Origin: Chloracidobacterium sp.
Lineage (GTDB): Bacteria; Acidobacteriota; Blastocatellia; Pyrinomonadales; Pyrinomonadaceae
NCBI GenBank assembly: GCA_016711345.1
Contig: JADJTD010000001.1
Span: 1,426,001 to 1,490,000 of the forward strand
DNA length: 64,000 bases
Direction: 5' to 3'
The notes under the pieces were generated by a model that made no database searches, was not told the origin of the DNA, and saw nothing but the letters and a program-made list of their open reading frames with translations. This document shows, piece after piece, positions 58,261 through 64,000 of this stretch (the stretch's first letter is position 1; each line of letters opens with the position of its first letter). Made by a program: the position numbers and the translations under genes.

Positions 58261-59384
58261 GCAGGCAGCACTTCTAACAGCCTTTCTATATCATCAATGT
58301 TGTTATAAAAATGCGGTGCGATACGCACTCGGTCGCCGCGCGGACTGACTATTATCTTTTCGCTTTCAAGGTGAGCCGCGATTTGATTTGAGGTCATGCC
58401 GCCGCGGTGTTTTATACAAACAATTTGCGACTTCTCGCCCGTCGCTCTCGAACTGACGATCTCATAATCTTTTCCAACCAACCCGTCGCAGAGATGATCG
58501 GTCAGAGCCATCAAATGATCGTCGATCTTTTTTGCACCGGTTTCGTGAAGGAGTTTTAAGCTCTGTTCAAGGCCGTAAAAAAGCGATGATGTTCCGGTTC
58601 CGCTTTCCCATGCGAGAGCATTTGGTTTGAACGGCTGTTCGCGATCCACAAAATCCCATGGCGTTTCGACGCTGATCCAGCCGATGAATGTTGGTTTTAC
58701 TCTTTCATGTGCCCGATCAGAAAGATAGATGATCCCGCAGCCTTCCGGCGCACACAGCCACTTATGGCCGGCTCCGCACGCAACATCGACAAACTGTGCC
58801 GGAAGATCGTATGGCAACGCTCCAAATCCTTGGATAATATCGACACAAAAAAGTGCATCAACGGCACGCGCCGCTCGGCCCATGCGTTCGAGATCGGCCC
58901 TGTAACCTGATGCATACTGGACGGAACTGATCGCGACAACCTTTGTGTTTGCATCAATTAGCGAAATAAACTCGTCGAGATCGATGCGTCCGTCACGTTC
59001 AGGACACAGCCGCAGCTCAACGCCGAATTCATCGCGAATACGCCGCCACGGATAGAAATTTGACGGAAACTCATTTGCAAAGCTCACGATGTTGTCGCCA
59101 TTTGTCCAGTTCAAACCGTTCGCGATAGACGCAAATCCGTCCGAAGTATTACGCATGAAGGCGATCTGCTCGGGCCGGACGCACAGCATTTCGGCGATCA
59201 ATGCTCGTGCTCTGCTTTTTGTATCGATCCAGTCCGTATAATGCGCCGAGCCATGTGTGGCAACATCGTTCAACTGAACATTTATGGCTTCGATGGCCAT
59301 CGTCGGTATAGGCGAAACGGCCGCGCTGTTCAAATATGTAAGGTTTTCGAGGGCCGGAAAAAGCGAACGGATGGCTTCATTCAT
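58257..59384 (-). CDS. Class V aminotransferase
   Basis: From the ATG at 59384 the protein has 375 residues (the longer frame from 59450 adds an unlikely basic segment). The PLP-dependent fold is clear: NLTYLNSAAVSPIP, MRNTSDGFASIANGLNW, VAISSVQYASGYRADL, FCVDIIQGFGALPYDL with the PLP Asp, and ACGAGHKWLCAPEGCG with the PLP-binding Lys. It resembles cysteine desulfurases and kynureninase-like or isopenicillin-epimerase-like enzymes, but has no IscS/SufS cysteine loop I recognise. Substrate unknown. Confidence 0.85.
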   Translation of the reverse strand: MNEAIRSLFPALENLTYLNSAAVSPIPTMAIEAINVQLNDVATHGSAHYTDWIDTKSRARALIAEMLCVRPEQIAFMRNTSDGFASIANGLNWTNGDNIVSFANEFPSNFYPWRRIRDEFGVELRLCPERDGRIDLDEFISLIDANTKVVAISSVQYASGYRADLERMGRAARAVDALFCVDIIQGFGALPYDLPAQFVDVACGAGHKWLCAPEGCGIIYLSDRAHERVKPTFIGWISVETPWDFVDREQPFKPNALAWESGTGTSSLFYGLEQSLKLLHETGAKKIDDHLMALTDHLCDGLVGKDYEIVSSRATGEKSQIVCIKHRGGMTSNQIAAHLESEKIIVSPRGDRVRIAPHFYNNIDDIERLLEVLPA

Positions 59385-59486
59385 AAAAAAATTTCTTTTG
59401 ACAAAGACGCGGCCAAAGCTGATTATTAAACTGTTTGGCGCTCTGGCCAACCGGAGTCGGCGTGAACACGTCTAAATGCCTTGATT

Positions 59487-60197
59487 ATGTTCGATTTTCA
59501 AAATAAAAACCAATCGGATCTTGGATTCGTCTCAGCCAGCGATGACCGCGACATTCAAGTCACAAAACTAAGACGCGAATCGCGTCAAGGCTTATGGTCC
59601 GAGGCATTTAAACTGTGTCGCGACATTTTTCTTATCATCGTAGTTTTTATTTTGTTCGGCGTCTTTTTTGTTCAGCCGGTAGTTGTAGAAGGCACTTCGA
59701 TGCTGCCGCAGCTTCATGACGGCGAGCGGCTTTTGGTGAACAAGCTGGTTTATTACAAGATACAAAGCGTCAGTTGGGGACATATCGAACGCGGCGACAT
59801 TGTCGTTTTTTGGTATCCAAACGATCCTGATAAAAGTTATGTGAAACGCGTTATCGGATTGCCGGGCGAAATGGTCGAGGTGCGAAGCGGCAAGGTTTTT
59901 GTTGACGGCAAACAGCTTGAGGAAGATTATCTTGACGTCGAACACAACCAATCGCTGCCAAGCTGGCCGGCGAAGAAAGTGGACGATCACCATTATTTTG
60001 TAATGGGCGATAATCGCGACAACTCTTCAGATTCCCGATATTGGGGGCTCGTGCCGGAAAAATATATTTACGGTAAGGCTTTCTTTCGCTATTGGAAACC
60101 GTCCAGCGTCGGCTTTCTGGAACATGGCGAATATGACAAGTCCATCCCTGTTAAGCCCGCAGATAAAAACGATCTACGCGCGCACGAGGATAGATAA
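59487..60197 (+). CDS. lepB: Signal peptidase I
   Basis: The protein has 236 residues from the ATG at 59487; a TTG two codons earlier is also in frame. A membrane helix (DIFLIIVVFILFGVFFVQPVVV) leads directly to EGTSMLPQLHDGERLLVNK with the nucleophile Ser71, and SYVKRVIGLPGE with the general base Lys120. GDNRDNSSDSRYWG closes box E. It cleaves signal peptides of exported proteins at the outer face of the inner membrane. It is a one-helix-anchor form. It has an N-terminal cytoplasmic extension of about 40 residues. Confidence 0.93.
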   Translation: MFDFQNKNQSDLGFVSASDDRDIQVTKLRRESRQGLWSEAFKLCRDIFLIIVVFILFGVFFVQPVVVEGTSMLPQLHDGERLLVNKLVYYKIQSVSWGHIERGDIVVFWYPNDPDKSYVKRVIGLPGEMVEVRSGKVFVDGKQLEEDYLDVEHNQSLPSWPAKKVDDHHYFVMGDNRDNSSDSRYWGLVPEKYIYGKAFFRYWKPSSVGFLEHGEYDKSIPVKPADKNDLRAHEDR

Positions 60198-60203
60198 AAT
60201 TTT

Positions 60204-60331
60204 CAACGCAAAGTCGCAAAAACGCAAAGTCGCGAAGAGTATCCAAAAAATCTAACTATTTGTTTCGACTTTATTGGTTTCCAATAGGTGCATTATCTTT
60301 GCGTCTTTGCACCTTGGCGTCTTTGCGTTAA
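60204..60331. repeat. Inverted repeat of CGCAAAGTCG-like units before carA
   Basis: Left arm 60204-60237 (AACGCAAAGTCGCAAAAACG...) and right arm 60294-60331 (...CTTTGCGTCTTTGC...) surround about 56 bp of AT-rich DNA. It fills the gap between lepB and carA. Units of 7-10 bases recur in both arms. Confidence 0.7.
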
Positions 60332-60343
60332 AATCTCCTAGTA

Positions 60344-61465
60344 ATGACACAAGCAATTCTTGTTCTCGAAGATGGACGCACTTTTAAGGGTGCGTCTTTT
60401 GGCGCTGATGGAGAATCATTTGGCGAAATGGTTTTCAATACGTCAATGTCCGGCTATCAGGAAATCTTGACAGACCCAAGCTATGCCGGACAGGTCGTCT
60501 GTATGACGTATCCGCTGATCGGCAATTACGGAACAAACCAAGAAGATATTGAATCGCGGCGTCCATGGGTCGAGGGCTTTGTCGTCCGCGAAGCCAACCG
60601 TATCGCTTCGAATTTTCGTTCGACCGCGAGTTTGCAGGATTATCTGAAAGACAACAACATTATCGGGCTCGAGCATATAGACACGAGGGCGTTGGTTCGT
60701 CACATTCGCGACAAAGGTGCAATGCGTTGCGGCATTTCAACCATTGAACTCGATTCGAAAGTACTGTTTGAAAGAGTTTTAGCGTCACCCGAAATGGCAA
60801 ACCGCGAACTCGCGAGCGAAGTAACTACCGATAAGAGCTATCACTACTCTTCTACAGGTAGCCACAAAGAATCCAAAATCCAAAATCTAAAATCTAAAAT
60901 CGAAGATTATCACATCGTCGCGTTCGATTTTGGCGTCAAAACGAACAGCTTGCGTGAGTTCGCAAAATTCGGCTGTCGCGTTACGGTTGTTCCGTCAGAT
61001 ACATCAGCAGACGATGCAATGGCCTTAAAACCGGATGGCATTTTCTTATCAAACGGTCCCGGCGATCCGTCGTCAATGACCTCGGTAATTGAAGAAATAA
61101 AGAAACTTGCTGCAAGCAAAACGCCGATGTTCGGCATCTGTCTCGGACACCAACTTCTCGGCGAGGCATTCGGTGCAAAAACCTACAAACTAAAATTCGG
61201 CCATCGCGGCGGCAATCAACCGATCAAAGACCTCACGACAGGCAAGATCGAGATCACCTCGCACAATCACGGCTTTGCCGTTGACGCCGACAGCCTACCT
61301 TCAGATGTAGTGGTAACGCATATCAATCTGAACGACCAAACCGTCGCCGGACTTCGCCATAAGACGCTGCCTGTTTTCTCGGTTCAATACCATCCTGAAT
61401 CCGCTCCCGGCCCGCATGATTCAGAGTATTTATTTGAGCGTTTTATAGAAATGATGAAGAACTAA
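60344..61465 (+). CDS. carA: Carbamoyl phosphate synthase small subunit
   Basis: The protein has 373 residues. The N-terminal half is the CarA-specific domain (ILVLEDGRTFKGASFGADGE, MVFNTSMSGYQEILTDPSY); the C-terminal half is the class I glutaminase with Cys266 (FGICLGHQLLGEAFG) and HPESAPGPHDSEYLF with the His and Glu. It supplies ammonia to CarB for pyrimidine and arginine synthesis. carB is not next to it in the window. In the linker between halves lies a run of a 7-bp repeat (60871-60901) read in frame as ESKIQNLKSKIED. Confidence 0.95.
   Translation: MTQAILVLEDGRTFKGASFGADGESFGEMVFNTSMSGYQEILTDPSYAGQVVCMTYPLIGNYGTNQEDIESRRPWVEGFVVREANRIASNFRSTASLQDYLKDNNIIGLEHIDTRALVRHIRDKGAMRCGISTIELDSKVLFERVLASPEMANRELASEVTTDKSYHYSSTGSHKESKIQNLKSKIEDYHIVAFDFGVKTNSLREFAKFGCRVTVVPSDTSADDAMALKPDGIFLSNGPGDPSSMTSVIEEIKKLAASKTPMFGICLGHQLLGEAFGAKTYKLKFGHRGGNQPIKDLTTGKIEITSHNHGFAVDADSLPSDVVVTHINLNDQTVAGLRHKTLPVFSVQYHPESAPGPHDSEYLFERFIEMMKN
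60871..60901. repeat. 7-bp tandem repeat inside carA
   Basis: ATCCAAA, ATCCAAA, ATCTAAA, ATCTAAA, ATC: four and a half copies of a 7-bp unit in the coding sequence between the two CarA domains. The protein linker here is naturally variable, which may be why the insertion is tolerated. Confidence 0.75.
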
Positions 61466-61635
61466 TCTGATACGCGACCTAAGTCCGCTGAATGAGATGC
61501 CGAATTTTGCAACCTGCGCAAACCTGATCTAATACACGAAGGCCGTACATTCTTTTTCAGCGCGATGAAAGTTCTGTCACCAAATTGATGGCTGCAGCGT
61601 CTAGTTATTGACCATATAAAAGGGATCTATCCTGA

Positions 61636-62757
61636 ATGAATATGAAAAATTTGAAGAAGTTAGCTTTCTCGGTATGTTTGTTGTTTTCTATTTATAGCGT
61701 CGGCGTAGCACAGCAAAATAAATCAACCGGTATTGTCCAAAGCAATCTTGGCGTAAAACTTGACGGGCTGATGCAGCAACTTACTCAAAAAGGTTTTTCC
61801 GGCGTGTTGTTTGTGGCCGAAGACGGGCAAATCGTGGTTGAGAAAGGTTATGGTTTGGCAAATAGGGAAAACAAAACGCCTTATACCGCCGAAACCGTTT
61901 TTACCGTGGGCTCGATTACCAAGCAGTTCACCGGCGCGGCGATCCTCAAATTGGAGATGCAGGGAAAACTTCGGGCGAGCGACAAAATCACGAAATATTT
62001 CAAAGATGTGCCGCTGGATAAAGCCGATATTACGCTTCATCAACTGCTGACGCATTCCGCCGGATTCGTTCACGCTGTCGGCGGCGATTACGAAAAATTG
62101 ACGCGTGATGAAGTCATCAAAAAAGCCTTAGCCTCAAAACTGCAATATGTTCCGGGCGCGAAACACGACTATTCAAATGTCGACTACAGCCTTCTCGGAG
62201 CCATTATCGAAATCATCACGAAAGGATCTTACGAACGCTTTTTGCGCGATAATTTATTCAAACCAGCCGGAATGACCAAAACCGGCTACGTGATGCCTAA
62301 ATGGAAACGCGACAGATTGGCGGTCGGTTATCAACAAGACGGCAATCGTTGGGGAACGCCGCTTGACCATTTATGGGACAAGGATGGACCATACTGGAAT
62401 TTACGCGCTAACGGCGGAATTCTTTCGACGGTCGGCGATTTATACAAGTGGCATCTTGCGCTCGAAGGCGAAAAAATTCTCTCGAAAGAGGCAAAGGAAA
62501 AATACTTCGCGCCGCATATTGCCGAACAGCCCGAAGCCGTTTCGTTTTACGGTTACGGTTGGGTAAATGAGAAAACGCCACGCGGTACGACATTGATTTG
62601 GCATGATGGCGGCAACGGGTTCTTTTATGCGGATTTTCGTCGCTATATTGAAGAGAAGGTAGTTTACATCGTCGCAACTAATTCGCGGATTTCGCCTTTC
62701 CGAAAAGAATATGCTCGAGTTTTGGAGAGTATTTTTATTGCCGATTCGGGTAAATAA
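61636..62757 (+). CDS. Exported serine hydrolase of the class C beta-lactamase fold
   Basis: The protein has 373 residues and a signal peptide (LAFSVCLLFSIYSVGVAQ). The family motifs are in order: SITK with nucleophile Ser93 and Lys96, YSN in HDYSNVDYSLLG, and HDGGNG in place of KTG. It belongs to the esterase/D-aminopeptidase/penicillin-binding-like branch; no proof of lactamase activity. The start codon ATG at 61636 follows a gap with no clear promoter. The stop codon lies 6 bp before an integron attC-like site, so it may be the gene of the preceding cassette. Confidence 0.88.
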   Translation: MNMKNLKKLAFSVCLLFSIYSVGVAQQNKSTGIVQSNLGVKLDGLMQQLTQKGFSGVLFVAEDGQIVVEKGYGLANRENKTPYTAETVFTVGSITKQFTGAAILKLEMQGKLRASDKITKYFKDVPLDKADITLHQLLTHSAGFVHAVGGDYEKLTRDEVIKKALASKLQYVPGAKHDYSNVDYSLLGAIIEIITKGSYERFLRDNLFKPAGMTKTGYVMPKWKRDRLAVGYQQDGNRWGTPLDHLWDKDGPYWNLRANGGILSTVGDLYKWHLALEGEKILSKEAKEKYFAPHIAEQPEAVSFYGYGWVNEKTPRGTTLIWHDGGNGFFYADFRRYIEEKVVYIVATNSRISPFRKEYARVLESIFIADSGK

Positions 62758-62763
62758 CGAAGA

Positions 62764-62875
62764 GCCGAACGATTCAATGAACGTGAGGGCGAAACAGTGA
62801 CTTCTTATCGCGTTGTTTTGTTTCCCTTAAGTTGCGTGGTGGCGGTTTCGCCCTACGTCATCTCAGCCGTTAGAC
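62764..62875 (+). other. Integron attC-like site
   Basis: It begins with GCCGAAC (RYYYAAC with one mismatch) at 62764-62770 and ends with a perfect GTTRRRY, GTTAGAC, at 62869-62875. Inside, GGGCGAAAC and GTTTCGCCC pair perfectly as an inner stem. The flanks GATTCAATGAACG and TCTCAGCCGTTAGACGC resemble known attC sites such as that of aadA cassettes. The length of 112 bp is within the usual range of attC sites. There is no integrase gene in the window. Confidence 0.5.
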
Positions 62876-62903
62876 GCTTCGTGGTAAAATCTCAGCGATT
62901 CGT

Positions 62904-63626
62904 ATGGAAAACGAAATTATTGTTTGTATTCCCGGAACTTGGGAAAGCCGCACAAAATTGATTGAGTCTGTTATTGTTTCAACAAGCGGCGACTTTATGT
63001 TTGCCGGAATGATTCTCGCTCACCCGAAAGGTAACGACCACGCTGAGTTAGAATTCTACGATGCTGACGAACAAATTGCGGAAGGCTTTGCTTACGGTGG
63101 GCAAGGCAAATTGTCGGACGCAACTTTAGACCAAATCTCGCAACATCAAAGCGTCGTTTATTTGCATTTTCCTTTTGGTATTCTTGAGCAGAAAGCACGG
63201 CTTTTGAAATTTACCGAAGTTCTTTCCAAATGCGGCGGCATTGCCGTCAAGCTTGAAACTTCCGGCGTCGCGCACGAATGGAAACGATGGTTTGAGTTGC
63301 TCAATTCTGACAACCTTTTCGGTACTTATTGCGCCACCGTCGTGCTTGTCGTCGATGAAGATTTTTATTATTCGTGTGGAATGCACAACTTCGGTTTGGC
63401 GGACGTGCAAATTTCAAACAGCTTTGACGCGCCGGAAGCCGCAGACCTATTGAACAAATTTAGTTTCTGGCAACTTGTCGACAAACCAATTTTGAAAGCC
63501 GGGCATACATTTAGCTTGACGGCGGACAGTCCGCATTTTCGGTTAGAGTTGTCGAAGGACAAGCGACATTCCGAAGGTGATTTGTTTTATAACCCAAACG
63601 GTCTGTGGGAGTTACAGCGCGTCTAA
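62904..63626 (+). CDS. Uncharacterised protein, possible integron cassette gene
   Basis: The protein has 240 residues, soluble, with no signal peptide. GMHNFGLADVQISNSFDAPEAADLLNKFSFW near the end resembles the DUF4261 group, though this was not confirmed. The gene starts 28 bp after the attC-like site, has no evident promoter, and its stop codon TAA is inside GTCTAAC (63621-63627), the exact complement of the GTTAGAC that begins this unit. That arrangement, with gene end inside the attC 5' box, is typical of integron cassettes. The right-hand attC is not complete, because the pyrophosphatase gene ends 48 bp further on. Confidence 0.7.
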   Translation: MENEIIVCIPGTWESRTKLIESVIVSTSGDFMFAGMILAHPKGNDHAELEFYDADEQIAEGFAYGGQGKLSDATLDQISQHQSVVYLHFPFGILEQKARLLKFTEVLSKCGGIAVKLETSGVAHEWKRWFELLNSDNLFGTYCATVVLVVDEDFYYSCGMHNFGLADVQISNSFDAPEAADLLNKFSFWQLVDKPILKAGHTFSLTADSPHFRLELSKDKRHSEGDLFYNPNGLWELQRV

Positions 63627-63674
63627 CCGTTCGTAGCACAATACTTACAATGCCGTTGATTTCGTCGTTGTATC

Positions 63675-64000
63675 TTAACGACCGATCCCGGCAATATAAG
63701 GTGCGATCACGAGCGAAACGATCGACATCAGCTTGATGAGGATGTTCATCGACGGGCCTGATGTGTCTTTGAAGGGGTCGCCTACGGTGTCGCCTGTGAC
63801 TGATGCTTTGTGGGCTTCGGAGCCTTTAAAGACCATTTCTCCGTTGATGAGGACGCCTTTTTCGAAGGATTTTTTGGCATTGTCCCACGCGCCGCCAGCG
63901 TTCGACTGGAAGATTCCCATCAGCACGCCTGAGACGGTTACACCTGCGAGCAACCCGCCTAGGACTTCAGGGCCGAATGTGAAGCCGACTATCACGGGCG
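63675..64000 (-). CDS. hppA: Membrane-bound (H+/Na+)-translocating pyrophosphatase, C-terminal end
   Basis: About 108 C-terminal residues are seen; the rest is beyond the right edge. FGPEVLGGLLAGVTVSGVLMGIFQSNAGGAWDNAKK is the conserved block in the penultimate helices, and ASVTGDTVGDPFKDTSGPSMNILIKLMSIVSLV with the DPFKDTSGPS motif is the last one. The enzyme hydrolyses pyrophosphate to pump protons or sodium. Whether it is K+-dependent depends on residues not in the window. Confidence 0.9.
   Translation of the reverse strand, partial: PVIVGFTFGPEVLGGLLAGVTVSGVLMGIFQSNAGGAWDNAKKSFEKGVLINGEMVFKGSEAHKASVTGDTVGDPFKDTSGPSMNILIKLMSIVSLVIAPYIAGIGR

Overview
The window looks like a chromosomal segment of a Gram-negative, LPS-type bacterium, most likely an acidobacterium of the class Blastocatellia (Pyrinomonadaceae-like). 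This is inferred from protein style: secreted FG-GAP/VCBS proteins with tandem DYDGDGK...FRPS repeats, paired TPR-CHAT proteins next to an ECF sigma factor, SdrD-like surface proteins with Thr/Pro stalks, and many short palindromic repeats, some lying inside genes. bamA, ompH/skp, fabZ, lpxA and an LpxL-type acyltransferase show an outer membrane with lipid A.

Region 1 (1-13.2 kb) is accessory. A leftward run of secreted genes (GH5 glycosidase, CsgG-like, FG-GAP protein, truncated exported protein) diverges from a rightward TPR-CHAT / ECF sigma / membrane anti-sigma-like set, and a second TPR-CHAT gene converges on that set. A gapless 38-bp promoter-like element is shared by three of these genes. 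The region ends at 13178-13222 with the 3' half of a tRNA-Met gene (anticodon loop to CCA), which looks like an integration scar.

Region 2 (13.2-39.6 kb) is mostly core: Uup-type ABC-F, a NorD-like vWA protein, the envelope cluster bamA-skp-fabZ-lpxA without lpxD, Tat-type superoxide dismutase, ClpC-like ATPase, DUF1232 protein, Pta, an NRAMP-related transporter, an LpxL-like acyltransferase, a fatty-acid desaturase, a two-component system, a PD-(D/E)XK-like protein with a GDSL hydrolase, a PaaI thioesterase and an ABC exporter.

Region 3 (39.7-51.6 kb) opens with a giant surface protein: SdrD-like domains, a stalk of 39 consecutive 30-bp repeats, dockerin-like and cohesin-like domains, and a clear sigma-70 promoter. 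Then come two alpha/beta hydrolases around an LtrA-zinc-finger fusion and an HD protein, a 3D-domain protein, a PilZ protein and a saccharopine-dehydrogenase-like protein.

Region 4 (51.6-56.5 kb) is accessory and rich in repeats: an ABC-ATPase remnant, an NTR-like secreted protein, a frameshifted phage terminase with a six-copy 19-bp array between 36-bp inverted repeats, a small lipoprotein, and a wHTH-phosphoribosyltransferase regulator with a palindromic operator at its start codon.

Region 5 (56.5-64 kb) holds a second ECF sigma factor, a membrane protein, a class V aminotransferase, signal peptidase I, carA, a beta-lactamase-fold hydrolase, an integron attC-like site with a possible gene cassette, and the C-terminal end of a membrane pyrophosphatase.
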